This document shows, piece after piece, positions 35,596 to 44,670 of a DNA stretch of 52,266 bases; the first letter of the stretch is position 1; every line of letters begins with the position of its first letter. The translations under genes and the position numbers were made by a program. The stretch comes from Methylobacter sp. BlB1. Its GTDB lineage: Bacteria > Pseudomonadota > Gammaproteobacteria > Methylococcales > Methylomonadaceae. The notes under the pieces were generated by a model that worked only from the letters and a program-made list of their open reading frames with translations, ran no database searches and was not told the DNA's origin. The stretch spans positions 1 to 52,266 of the forward strand of contig NZ_JADMKV010000028.1 of assembly GCF_015476545.1 (NCBI RefSeq), given 5' to 3'.

Positions 35596-37227
35596 TCAGT
35601 TGAATTCAATTTTAATTGCTTTCGCCGGGCAATATTTTTCGGCCTGCCGGGCTTTTTCCAGCAGATCCGGCGGCGGGTTTTCCTGTAAAACGGTTACATT
35701 GCCGGCTTCGTCTACCTGAAAAAGCTTAGGTGCTTCAGTCATGCAGGTTGCATGCCCCTGGCAAAGTTCTCTGTCGATTATTATTCGAAAGTGCGGGCCG
35801 TTTTCTACGCTTTCCTGAACGATGTTTTCCGGCGATGCATCAGCGGCGCGTTTAATATCCGTGCGCTTTATATAACGAACACGGCAAGGCGATACCGGTT
35901 GCACCACCATTTGGGTAAAATCATCCTGATAAGCGTCTTTATCGTCGACCAGTTCAAAAGTATATCGGCGCAGCAGAATGCTGAAAATGGCTTTGAGTTG
36001 CAGCATGGCGAACGCGTTGCCGCTGCACTTGTGTTTGCCGCCGCCGAAGGCGATCCAGCTGAAGGGCCTGGCATCTTCCTGGCGTGCTTCCGAATAGCGG
36101 TCGGGATCAAACTTTTCCGGGTCCGGGAAAACATCAGCGATGCGATGCGATACGCGCGGCGAAGCGCAGACATATTTTCCGGCCTTGATCGTATAATCTT
36201 TAAAATGAAAGTCCTGCATCACCTTGCGGATTAAAAATATCAGCGGCGGATGCAGGCGCAAAACTTCTTTAATGACATTTTCCAGTACCGGAATTTCGCG
36301 CAACGCTTGAAAAGTCACTTCGCCGTCAACGCCGAAGTGCGTATCCAGCTCTTTCAGGACCCGCTCCAGATATTCAGGCCGACGCGCCAGTTCCAGCAAG
36401 GTCCAGGCGGCCGTTCCCGCTGTGGTATGATGCCCGGCGAACAGGGTTCCGATCAGCATGCCCGTTATCTCGTGAGCCGATAAACGGCTGTCATCCTCGT
36501 AACGGGCATCGATGAGCAACTGAAACGCATCTTCGCTTTTTTCCGGTTTCTGCGCTCTTTTGGCAATAATCCCGGTAACCAATTCCTGAAGCCTGGCGCG
36601 CGCTTTATCGCGGCGGCGAAACACGGGTAAAGGCAAATAGGGAAAGACAAATGCCAGAGGATTCACGCCTTTTTCGAGGTCGTGATAAATTCTGGCAAAT
36701 TCTTCATTCAGTTCGTAACGAAATTCATCGCCGAGCAGACAGTGGCTGGAGGTGTAAATGGTGAGTTCTTTCATGAACTCAAGCAAATCGATTTCACCCG
36801 TATCGCCCCAGTCGGCAATCATTTGCTCGACTTCCCGGACGATCACCTGCGCATAGCCGCGCATCGGTTTATCGCGCAAGACCGGCATGAGCATTTTAAG
36901 CTGCTGGTCTTTTTTATGCGGCGGCGCATCAAAAACCACGCCCTTGCCAAAAATCGGCGTCATGATTTTATACGCCTGGCTTTGATCCAATTGAGCATCC
37001 GGCGCGCGAAAAAAAGCTTCATTCGCGTCCGGGCCTGTCATCAGCACCATTTCTTGATGAAACATGCGAAATTCACCGATTTCCCCCAGCGTCTTTCTAA
37101 GCGACATCATGTAATCAAAGGGATTTTTGCCGAATGCGAGCATATGTCCTAAAAGCGGTAATGCGCCGGGCATTTTGGGCGGGACTTTGCCGGGCGAAAC
37201 GGTTTTTTCGGTATTCGTCTTATTCAT
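35596..37227 (-). CDS. cyp51: CYP51 sterol 14-alpha-demethylase fused to a [3Fe-4S] ferredoxin
   Basis: A 543-residue fusion. The P450 part (1-460) has the CYP51 B'-region mark (YKIMTPIFGKGVVFD, 86-100), the I-helix AGHHTT (264-269), ExxR (E321, R324) and heme ligand Cys401 in FGGGKHKCSG. A charged linker leads to a ferredoxin domain (478-543) with Cys489, Cys495 and Cys533-Pro, the three-cysteine pattern of a [3Fe-4S] cluster. The same fusion is known from Methylococcus capsulatus, where it removes the 14-methyl of lanosterol with built-in electron supply. A reductase is still needed and is not seen here. It lies 20 bases before the NTF2-like gene, and about 205 bases after the DHCR24-like gene. 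Confidence 0.95.
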   Translation of the reverse strand: MNKTNTEKTVSPGKVPPKMPGALPLLGHMLAFGKNPFDYMMSLRKTLGEIGEFRMFHQEMVLMTGPDANEAFFRAPDAQLDQSQAYKIMTPIFGKGVVFDAPPHKKDQQLKMLMPVLRDKPMRGYAQVIVREVEQMIADWGDTGEIDLLEFMKELTIYTSSHCLLGDEFRYELNEEFARIYHDLEKGVNPLAFVFPYLPLPVFRRRDKARARLQELVTGIIAKRAQKPEKSEDAFQLLIDARYEDDSRLSAHEITGMLIGTLFAGHHTTAGTAAWTLLELARRPEYLERVLKELDTHFGVDGEVTFQALREIPVLENVIKEVLRLHPPLIFLIRKVMQDFHFKDYTIKAGKYVCASPRVSHRIADVFPDPEKFDPDRYSEARQEDARPFSWIAFGGGKHKCSGNAFAMLQLKAIFSILLRRYTFELVDDKDAYQDDFTQMVVQPVSPCRVRYIKRTDIKRAADASPENIVQESVENGPHFRIIIDRELCQGHATCMTEAPKLFQVDEAGNVTVLQENPPPDLLEKARQAEKYCPAKAIKIEFN

Positions 37228-37432
37228 TACTCAATCTGGACAGTTGCGCCTGAAAACCGGTGATTTTACGCGCGATGCCGGGCTAATGTACAAAACTTTT
37301 GCAAAATATCCCCTAAGTGCCTGACCATCAAGGCATTGAACCACATTCAGGCAGTCCCATTTACCACGCCAGGCGCCGCATGAAGGATCTGTTCTGCCAG
37401 CGAAAAATTCAAATGGCTGCAAACGGCAATTT

Positions 37433-39019
37433 TCAATTCGCCTTTTCCAGCATCCTCATCTCGACCGGCGAAACCCTGCCTTTTGAGGAGACTTTGTCGT
37501 ACACTTCATCGAAGGCTTGCCGGCAATACGGCAATCGCTCTCGCAGATCGTCATAGCCGGCATGGTCGAACATCTTCCTGAAATCTTCCCGGCTCATGAA
37601 GGTTCTTGCATACAAGGCCTGGTAGCCCCCGTGTTCGATAACGAATTTTTCCAGCAACGGCAGGGCGACGGCATTATCGAAACCCTCTTTTCCCGGCGTA
37701 CCGTAGGCGCCGATATCCACATACATTTCGTCCACGGCATTGTCCTTTGCTATGAAAGGATGAACAAAGCCGGGCTGCCCGCCATTATCTTTGATCGCCA
37801 TCGGCGACAGCCATAAGGGATATAGCCGGAAATGCTCGTCGAAATAGACAATGGACTGCTTCAGATACCGGATCGGCACGAGCATGTCCTGAACCACATG
37901 AAACTTTTCCCGAAGCCGCCGGGTGGTTTGCGTTTCTGTGTATTTCAATAGTTCGATTCGAGGCGGCAGGGCCCAGCCCAGCAATGTCCTGAAAACGGGA
38001 TGATTTCCGAAGGGAATGATTTCCTCCATGGCCCAGAAATAACTACGGGTGTGCCGGTGAAAATAATCCCGCACCGGCAGATATTCGATGCCTTCTTTTC
38101 TGCGTTCAAGATAGGTTTGAACATGCTTGTAAAACCAGGGCTTGTACCATCGCCCGACGGTGTTCAAAGAGCCGTCCGGGCCCACGGCATCGGCAAACCT
38201 GCCGACCATGATGACCGCCTGATCGCGGCCGTAAACCAGACCTTCCACGAAATCGTTCTTTTCCGCCTCCCGGCTGGCTCGCTCGAAAACGCTGACCATG
38301 TCATCCAGGGTATGAACGGGCTGATAGTGAATCCTGACATATTTTCTGACCGGAATAATCTTCAACTCTGCAGCAACCAGAAAACCCAGAGTCCCGTGAC
38401 TCCACGGAATCTGATAAAAGAGTTCTGGATTTTCCGAAGGACTGCATTTAACCAGCGTCCCTTCGGCGGTCACAATCTCGAAGGATTTGCAAATGTGCTG
38501 AAACAGCCCATATTTATGACTGCTGGTTTCCACGCCGAAACCCATGATCAGGCCACCCACCGTCAGGCTGTCCAGTTCCGGCACCACGGGCAGCGTCCAG
38601 CCTCGCGATACGAGGTTACGGGAGATCTGGCCCATGGTCGCCAGCGGCTCCACCCGCACAATTCTGCGCTGTTCGTCAATTTCCAGCAGGTCGTACATGC
38701 CGATATCGATCCTGCGGTGCGTAAGCTTGTATTTAGGCACCAGCTCGCTCATGGTTTTCCAGCCGGACCGGGCGGTGCAAAGTTTTTGCTCCGCGCCTTG
38801 ATTTTTCCAATCCGCAATTTGCCGAATGACCGCTTCAACCCGGGCATCGTGTTTGGCGGGCGCGCTGTTCAAACGGAACGAAATCCAATTGCGAGCGCCT
38901 GCATAAGCGCCATAGACTGCTGAAACGGGCAGGAGGAAAAGAGTAGCGAATAGTCCCCGGTAATGGGTCAGCATGTGTTCGAATAATTTTGAGAACGTGT
39001 AATTATTGTTATTGCTCAT
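37433..39019 (-). CDS. DHCR24-like delta-24 sterol reductase
   Basis: A 528-residue FAD oxidoreductase strikingly like human DHCR24 (seladin-1). It has one N-terminal membrane segment (about 22-40) and then a PCMH-type FAD domain. The segment 147-175 (VPELDSLTVGGLIMGFG, then SSHKYGLFQHIC) agrees almost residue for residue with the human protein, and other blocks such as YKPWFYKHVQTYLERRKEGIEY and HVVQDMLVP also match. DHCR24 reduces the side-chain double bond of lanosterol-type sterols with NADPH. I chose the ATG at 39019 because ggaaag precedes it; the frame extends nine codons further. First gene of the sterol cluster. Confidence 0.9.
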   Translation of the reverse strand: MSNNNNYTFSKLFEHMLTHYRGLFATLFLLPVSAVYGAYAGARNWISFRLNSAPAKHDARVEAVIRQIADWKNQGAEQKLCTARSGWKTMSELVPKYKLTHRRIDIGMYDLLEIDEQRRIVRVEPLATMGQISRNLVSRGWTLPVVPELDSLTVGGLIMGFGVETSSHKYGLFQHICKSFEIVTAEGTLVKCSPSENPELFYQIPWSHGTLGFLVAAELKIIPVRKYVRIHYQPVHTLDDMVSVFERASREAEKNDFVEGLVYGRDQAVIMVGRFADAVGPDGSLNTVGRWYKPWFYKHVQTYLERRKEGIEYLPVRDYFHRHTRSYFWAMEEIIPFGNHPVFRTLLGWALPPRIELLKYTETQTTRRLREKFHVVQDMLVPIRYLKQSIVYFDEHFRLYPLWLSPMAIKDNGGQPGFVHPFIAKDNAVDEMYVDIGAYGTPGKEGFDNAVALPLLEKFVIEHGGYQALYARTFMSREDFRKMFDHAGYDDLRERLPYCRQAFDEVYDKVSSKGRVSPVEMRMLEKAN

Positions 39020-39101
39020 TAATCTTTCCGACCTTAAAAGCGTCAAGTTTACTTTAACTAAGCTAATTCTACGCTCTTTCGTTTCGGAGCAAACGGCGCG
39101 C

Positions 39102-41372
39102 TCATCGCTTGTGTACCTCCGCCGCCAACTGAGACCGCAGTGCGTTCAGCGCCGGGTCACCCGGCGCCCTCTTCAGCGAAGCCTCGACGGTGGCTTTCGC
39201 CTCCCGCGGATGCCCCGCGCCATGCAAAGCCACGGCATAAACATAGCTGAAGCGCGCATCATCAGGGGCCAATTCCATCGCCCGCTTCAGCGAAGCCAGG
39301 GCCTCAGTCAGATGCTTCTGCCGCACCTGCAATAATCCAAGGCTGTGATGCAAAACGGCCGCTTTCGGCTGGCGCGCCATTCCTTCCCGAAGCAACGCCG
39401 CCCCTTCCCGGTCGCGGTTCGTCTGGCGGTAGAGATCAGCCAGATTGACGTAGGCCGGCAGCCAGTCCGGGTCGATGGTGAGCGCCTCACGGTACGATTG
39501 TTCAGCTTCCGCGGATTCGCCGCGCGCCGCATGGAAATTGCCCAGATTGATCTGCGCGGCCGGCTCGTCGGCATTGAAGCGCAGTGAAGCAAGGTATTCG
39601 TCGATGGCGCTCCAGAGGTTGGCCCGTTCTGCCGGCGGCACCTGTTCGACGGGAATCCCGGCCAGCGCACTCGCCGCGAGCATACGCACCGCCCTCACCG
39701 GATCGCGCAGCAGCGGATGGGTGAGTTGCCAAAGCTGCTCCGGCGGCAGCAGCGCCAAGGCCTCGACTGCGGCGGCGCGCACTTGCGGGTCGGCATCGCC
39801 GAACGCATCGGCCAGCGCCGGAAGTGAAGTCCCGCTCAGCCACTGGCTCAATTCCGAAGCCGCCGTAGCCCGTGCGATAGCCGGCTGATCCTTGTCGCGC
39901 AGCAACGCGATCAGACGTATCTCGGCATCTTTAGCTCTCGTTCGCGCCGCATGCAGGGTTTCAGCATAATCCTGATGGCCCTTGGGATCATGGCCGTACC
40001 ATTGCCGCACTTTGTCCGCCGCCCAGCGAGCCGGCTTGTCTGCATGACAGTTCGCACAGGCATTGGGCGTATCGAGCCGCGCAGAAAGATCCGGACGAGG
40101 AACTCTGAAGCTGTGATCGCGGCGCGGATCAATGACCATATAGGTCCTGGCCGGCATGTGGCAGTTCACGCACTGAGCGCCGCCAGAGCCAGTGTTGTGG
40201 AAATGATGATTTTCGGTATCGTATCTGCTTTGGCTGTGGCATTGCAGGCAGACCCCGTTTCCGGGCGCGCGCAGCTTCAGGCTGTGGGGTTCATGGCAAT
40301 CGCTGCAGGTTACGCCGGCCGCGTACATCCTGCTTTGCAGGAAAGAGCCGTATTCGTAAACCTCGCCTTCGATCTGGCCGTCGGCATGATACAGCGTTTC
40401 CTGCAGCAGCGAAGGCAGATGGGTATCCATCAGCGGGCCATGGCGGTAATCGCCGGCCAGCTGGGCGCGCCGCGCATGACAGCGGGCGCAGACCTGGATT
40501 TCCCTCTCGGAACTGCGCGGGATGCTGCGATGGGCGTTGCCCGACGCCGGATCGATCGTCCATTGAATCTCTTGCCGTTCATTCAGCGGGACGGTCAAGC
40601 CCCGAGTCCCGGCATCGATGAACTCGAACCCTGGCCTGCGTTCGGCCCAGGCCACATGATCGGAGCCGGGCCCATGGCAGGCTTCGCAGGCCACGTCGAT
40701 CTCCGACGCGGCCGTGCGGTAAGTGCGTCTGGCCGGATCGTAATTTTTCTGCAGATTGGTCGAATGGCACTCGGCACACATGTAGTTCCAGTTTTGCGCG
40801 CGCTTCGTCCAGTGCAGCTCGTCTTTATAATCGATTTTCTCGTTCGGATAGAGATGAAACCAGCGCTGGCCGCCCTGTTCCTTTGGCCGGCTGTCCCAGG
40901 CGATGGACAGGGCCTGCAGCCGTCCGCCCGGAAGCTCGACCAGATACTGCTGGAGCGGCGTGAAGCCGAAGGTGTACTTGATCTCGAAATCGGCAAGCCC
41001 GCCGTCCGGGCCGTCAGTGTGCACCAAATAACGCCCGTCCTGGCGGAAGAACCGGGAAACCACGCCGTCCTTCCTGAATTCGGCGCCGAGAAAATCCCCC
41101 AGCACCGTCCCCTCATTCGCCTCCTGCATGGCGAGGTCGTGGTGTGAACCCTGCCAGAGACGATCCTGTTCGGCATGGCAGCCGGCGCAGATTTGGCGCC
41201 CTACGTAACTGGCTTCCATTCGGCTCGCAGGCTGCCCTGAAACCTGGAGGGCGTCAGGCGATTTCCAGCAGGCAAGCCATACCCCGGCAAGCACAGTGAT
41301 CGCCAGCATGAAAAGAACCGCCAGCCGGTATTTGTTACGTATGACCGATGTCATGTCCCAGGCGTTCGTCAT
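39102..41372 (-). CDS. Octaheme cytochrome c with HEAT and TPR repeats
   Basis: A 756-residue protein with one N-terminal membrane anchor (about 17-36), eight CxxCH heme motifs within residues about 55-450 (CAGCH, CAECH, CEACH, CARCH, CSDCH, CLQCH, CVNCH, CANCH), then a HEAT-like helical part (about 470-590, PALADAFGDADPQVRAAAVEALALLPPE) and three or four TPRs (about 600-740). It should be periplasmic. Similar cytochrome-TPR proteins occur in Planctomycetes and Proteobacteria with unknown redox partners. The gene ends 83 bases before the sterol reductase start on the same strand, so read-through into the sterol operon is possible. A STAS-like gene precedes it. Confidence 0.85.
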   Translation of the reverse strand: MTNAWDMTSVIRNKYRLAVLFMLAITVLAGVWLACWKSPDALQVSGQPASRMEASYVGRQICAGCHAEQDRLWQGSHHDLAMQEANEGTVLGDFLGAEFRKDGVVSRFFRQDGRYLVHTDGPDGGLADFEIKYTFGFTPLQQYLVELPGGRLQALSIAWDSRPKEQGGQRWFHLYPNEKIDYKDELHWTKRAQNWNYMCAECHSTNLQKNYDPARRTYRTAASEIDVACEACHGPGSDHVAWAERRPGFEFIDAGTRGLTVPLNERQEIQWTIDPASGNAHRSIPRSSEREIQVCARCHARRAQLAGDYRHGPLMDTHLPSLLQETLYHADGQIEGEVYEYGSFLQSRMYAAGVTCSDCHEPHSLKLRAPGNGVCLQCHSQSRYDTENHHFHNTGSGGAQCVNCHMPARTYMVIDPRRDHSFRVPRPDLSARLDTPNACANCHADKPARWAADKVRQWYGHDPKGHQDYAETLHAARTRAKDAEIRLIALLRDKDQPAIARATAASELSQWLSGTSLPALADAFGDADPQVRAAAVEALALLPPEQLWQLTHPLLRDPVRAVRMLAASALAGIPVEQVPPAERANLWSAIDEYLASLRFNADEPAAQINLGNFHAARGESAEAEQSYREALTIDPDWLPAYVNLADLYRQTNRDREGAALLREGMARQPKAAVLHHSLGLLQVRQKHLTEALASLKRAMELAPDDARFSYVYAVALHGAGHPREAKATVEASLKRAPGDPALNALRSQLAAEVHKR

Positions 41373-41414
41373 TTACCCGAGAAGTCCAGCCGGACCGGGC
41401 GCCTGCCTGTGGGA

Positions 41415-41774
41415 TCATGAGCGTATCCATAGCTCTGCCTCATCCAATGAGGCGTTTGGAAAGAACTCAATTTCCGTGGGGCGAAGCCCTTTTCCGGTAA
41501 ACATGAAGATTTGCTCCCTCCAGCTTTCATCGCCTACGATAGCCATCTTTACAATAGAGTTGCCATAGCCCGTCAGGAAACCGACATCCTCCCATTCTTC
41601 GGTCTTTTCCCAGCCCTCGAAATTCTCAGCCATAATCAACAGCCTCGGCTTCAAGCCGCGATCGATCAGATCGCGGGCCATTTCCTGCAATGCCTTCTGA
41701 TCGGCCAGCCTCATAACGCCCGAAATGCGGACACGCATGATATCGTTATCGATTTCCAAAATTTCGTAAGCCAT
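41415..41774 (-). CDS. STAS/SpoIIAA-like protein
   Basis: A 119-residue soluble protein of the SpoIIAA-like (STAS) family: MAYEILEIDNDIMRVRISG begins the first strands and the helix AENFEGWEKTEEWEDVGF plus the AIVGDESW strand match the family. These proteins are thought to bind lipids or act in anti-sigma switching; function here is unknown. The chosen ATG at 41774 has gagg seven bases before it, the frame being open upstream to 41843. It sits 65 bases after the sulfatase stop and 42 bases before the cytochrome start, all one strand. Confidence 0.8.
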   Translation of the reverse strand: MAYEILEIDNDIMRVRISGVMRLADQKALQEMARDLIDRGLKPRLLIMAENFEGWEKTEEWEDVGFLTGYGNSIVKMAIVGDESWREQIFMFTGKGLRPTEIEFFPNASLDEAELWIRS

Positions 41775-41839
41775 TGCACGACCTCTCTTGTCATTATTCC
41801 GCAGTGTGACCGGCTTCTCCGGGTAGCGCTCTGCAGGAT

Positions 41840-44206
41840 TCATTTCACCTCGACAGTCACTTTTTCGATTTTGCCGGTGAAGCGCGTTTGTTCGCCCTCG
41901 CCGAGGCTGTCAACCACCGGCGTGGCCTCGTCGATGCCCACATCAGCCGTTTCGTCGATCGCGAATATCCTCGGCTGCGTTCGATCGATGCGGCCTTCGG
42001 CGACTTTGCTGCCGTTGACGGACAGCGCGCCTGTTCCGCCCTTGCCTACTCCGCCGCCGTCGTAGGCGAAGTCGAACACCAGCGTGGCCTTGCCGGCCGG
42101 CAAGGCTTCCGGCGCAGTCACCGTATAGCGGTTCAGACCCAACCAGTTATAAGTGTAGGCAGGCTTGCCGTCCTTCAGGTACAGGCACCAGCCGCCGAAC
42201 CGTCCGCCCTGGGCGAGAATAACGCCGTTGGCGCCGCTCTCGGGAATTTCCAGCTCGGCGGTGATGGTCTTGGAGCGGTTTTTCACGTCGATAAAGACGT
42301 TTTCCATCATGCCCGTCATGCCCTCGCCGAGTGTGAGCCTGGTGCGGCCTCCCATCAAATCCGGCCGCCCCACCTCGGAGGCGGTAAAGCGTTCGAGCAG
42401 ACGGTCGTCGATCGGCAGTACGTTGTACTTGACCGCTTCGGTCATGAACAGCTTCTGCATTTCGGCGAGCTTCTGCGGATTCTCTTTCGCCAGGTTGCGG
42501 CTGAGGCTGAAATCCTTGCGTACGTCATAGAGTTCCCAGATATCTTCGGTCAGCGGGCGCCGGTTCTCGGTCTCCCAGGGCGCCCGGTGCAGCGTGCCGG
42601 CGAACCAGCCGTCATGGTAGACGGCGCGGTTGCCGAACATCTCGAAATATTGGGTAACATGGCGGTCCTTGGCCTTGGCATCATCAAAGGTGTAAGCCAG
42701 GCTCACCCCTTCGATGGGTTTCTGCATCGTGCCGTTAACCACTTTGGGCTCGGGGAGATGGACCGCTTCGAGGATCGTAGGCACGATGTCGATCACGTGA
42801 TGGAACTGGCTGCGGACTTCGTTTCTGGCCTTGAAGCCCTTGGGCCAGTGAATGACCATACCGTTGCGCGTGCCGCCGAAGTCCGAGGCCACCTGTTTGG
42901 TCCACGCGAACGGCGCGTCGAACGCTACCGCCCAGCCCGCCGCCATGTGCGGATAGGTTTCGGGCCCGCCCCATTGCTCCAGGTGCTTGAGCTGGTCTTC
43001 CACCGTTTCCTGCACATAATTGAAGTAGGTCATCTCGCTGAACATGCCGTTCATGCCGCCCTCGGCGCTGGCACCGTTATCGCCTTCTATATAGATGAAC
43101 AGGGTGTTGTCCAGCTCGCCCAGGTCTTCGAGCTCCTTGACCAGTCGGCCGATCTCGTGGTCCGTGTGTTCGGCGAAACCGGCGTAGACTTCCGCCTGGC
43201 GCGTGAACAGTTTCTTCTCGTCCGGCGTGAGCGTGTCCCAGTCCTTTATGGCCTCGGGCTTGACCGTCAGTTGAGTGCCGGCGGGTACAACGCCGAGCTC
43301 GATTTGCCGCCTGAGCGTCTCCTCGCGCTGCTTGTCCCAGCCCTGGTCGAACTTGCCTTTATACCTGTCGGCCCACTCCTTCGGCACATGATGCGGCGCG
43401 TGCGTGGCGCCGGGCGCATAGTAAACGAAAAACGGCTTGTCCGGCGTCAGCGCCTGCTGATAGCGGACCCAGGCGATGGCCTGGTTGGTCATGTCGGTAG
43501 TGAAGTGGTAGTTCGGTTCATGCGGCGGCTGGACCTTGGTCACGCCATCGTAAATCAAAGGAGACCATTCATTGGTCTCACCGCCCAGGAAGCCGTAGAA
43601 CTTGTCGAAGCCCTGCAGGGTCGGCCAGCGGACAAACGGTCCTGAAACGCTGATTTCCCAAGGCGCCGTTTCATGCCATTTGCCGAAAGCGCCGGTGCTG
43701 TAGCCGTTGAGCCGCAGTATCTCGGCCACCGGCGCCACGCTGTTCGGCAGCACGGCGGTATCGCCGGGAAACGCCGTAGCCGTTTCCATGATCGAACCGG
43801 CGTTGGCGGTGTGGTGGTTGCGGCCCGTCTTCAGCGCCTGGCGGGTCGGCGAACATAGCGCCGTGGTATGGAAGTTGTTGTAGCGCAGGCCCTCCTGCGC
43901 GAGCCGGTCCATTGTCGGCATCGCGACCGGGCCGCCGAAGGTATTGGCCGTGCCGAAGCCCATGTCGTCAATCAGCACGATAACTACGTTGGGGGCGCCC
44001 TTTGGCGCCTTGACCTCGAAACGCGGCGGAGCCTTGGCCTTGCGGGCATCGAATTCCTTAATCGGCGGATAATCGGGTTCGATAATGGGCAGGATGGTGC
44101 GGTCGAGCTTGGCAGCACCGGGCGTGGCAGCCGCTACCCCGGCCGGCTCAAGGGCGGCGAAAACAGACAGAATGAATAAGGCTACGAACAGATATTGTCT
44201 TTTCAT
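41840..44206 (-). CDS. Exported arylsulfatase (first copy)
   Basis: A 788-residue type I sulfatase. The signal peptide (about 1-26) is followed by the metal-binding LIDDMGFG (Asp80, Asp81) and the CSPTR site (Cys118) that is turned into formylglycine, so a formylglycine-generating enzyme is needed and is not in this window. The C-terminal 150 residues are a strand-rich extension (FGGWCLYLKDGKPAYTYNW). It would free sulfate from sulfate esters in the periplasm. It shares its whole length with the second sulfatase at 47154, indicating an old duplication. First gene of a leftward run with the STAS and cytochrome genes. Confidence 0.93.
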   Translation of the reverse strand: MKRQYLFVALFILSVFAALEPAGVAAATPGAAKLDRTILPIIEPDYPPIKEFDARKAKAPPRFEVKAPKGAPNVVIVLIDDMGFGTANTFGGPVAMPTMDRLAQEGLRYNNFHTTALCSPTRQALKTGRNHHTANAGSIMETATAFPGDTAVLPNSVAPVAEILRLNGYSTGAFGKWHETAPWEISVSGPFVRWPTLQGFDKFYGFLGGETNEWSPLIYDGVTKVQPPHEPNYHFTTDMTNQAIAWVRYQQALTPDKPFFVYYAPGATHAPHHVPKEWADRYKGKFDQGWDKQREETLRRQIELGVVPAGTQLTVKPEAIKDWDTLTPDEKKLFTRQAEVYAGFAEHTDHEIGRLVKELEDLGELDNTLFIYIEGDNGASAEGGMNGMFSEMTYFNYVQETVEDQLKHLEQWGGPETYPHMAAGWAVAFDAPFAWTKQVASDFGGTRNGMVIHWPKGFKARNEVRSQFHHVIDIVPTILEAVHLPEPKVVNGTMQKPIEGVSLAYTFDDAKAKDRHVTQYFEMFGNRAVYHDGWFAGTLHRAPWETENRRPLTEDIWELYDVRKDFSLSRNLAKENPQKLAEMQKLFMTEAVKYNVLPIDDRLLERFTASEVGRPDLMGGRTRLTLGEGMTGMMENVFIDVKNRSKTITAELEIPESGANGVILAQGGRFGGWCLYLKDGKPAYTYNWLGLNRYTVTAPEALPAGKATLVFDFAYDGGGVGKGGTGALSVNGSKVAEGRIDRTQPRIFAIDETADVGIDEATPVVDSLGEGEQTRFTGKIEKVTVEVK

Positions 44207-44670
44207 TTTTTCTTATCCTTTTCCGGAATGCCTGGGTTTCATCGATTGGGATAAAGATCGGTCTGGCCTGGTCGGCTACATGTGTTTAAAACAATCTCAG
44301 CGTGAGCAGCTCTGGATTGGTTGACACTCCAGCTGCCGAGCCAGTTCCCGGAGGATCTGTCCAGGCGTGCGTATGCAGCAAGAAGCCGGGATTAGCCAGA
44401 CTTCACATTAGTGCGTATTTCTCCGCATTCAGTCGCTTGAACAACTGGTTTCAAGTCAAAGCCCGGTAATTGTCAAGCTAGACCGTAATGGTACGAATAG
44501 AAATTCAGCCAAAAACAAGAACAATAGCCGCTGAAGTAACGGAAATGCGGCTTGGCCCAGGATAAACAATTATCACATCCATACGAACTTCTTATTACAC
44601 AGTGCTTTGCCGGCAAACGTCTATGCGATGTCCCGGCGAGAGACCAATATGCTGACGCAGAGATTCAGCC
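44207..44670. other. Divergent gap between sulfatase and methyltransferase genes
   Basis: About 460 bases without a gene. Its right half, 44488-44565, is similar to 46283-46362 upstream of the lipoprotein-sulfatase pair, sharing taatggtacgaatagaaa-like and aacaatagccg / cggaaat blocks. Promoters for both directions should lie here, but I cannot assign boxes. Confidence 0.45.

Noticed and set aside
39951-41147. A 398-codon frame antisense to the cytochrome gene
   Set aside because: The minus strand has eight CxxCH motifs and repeat domains, so this is a shadow.
41888-43645. Long open frame (585 codons) antisense to the first sulfatase
   Set aside because: It is a composition effect of the GC-rich gene on the other strand; the sulfatase has complete catalytic motifs and a signal peptide.
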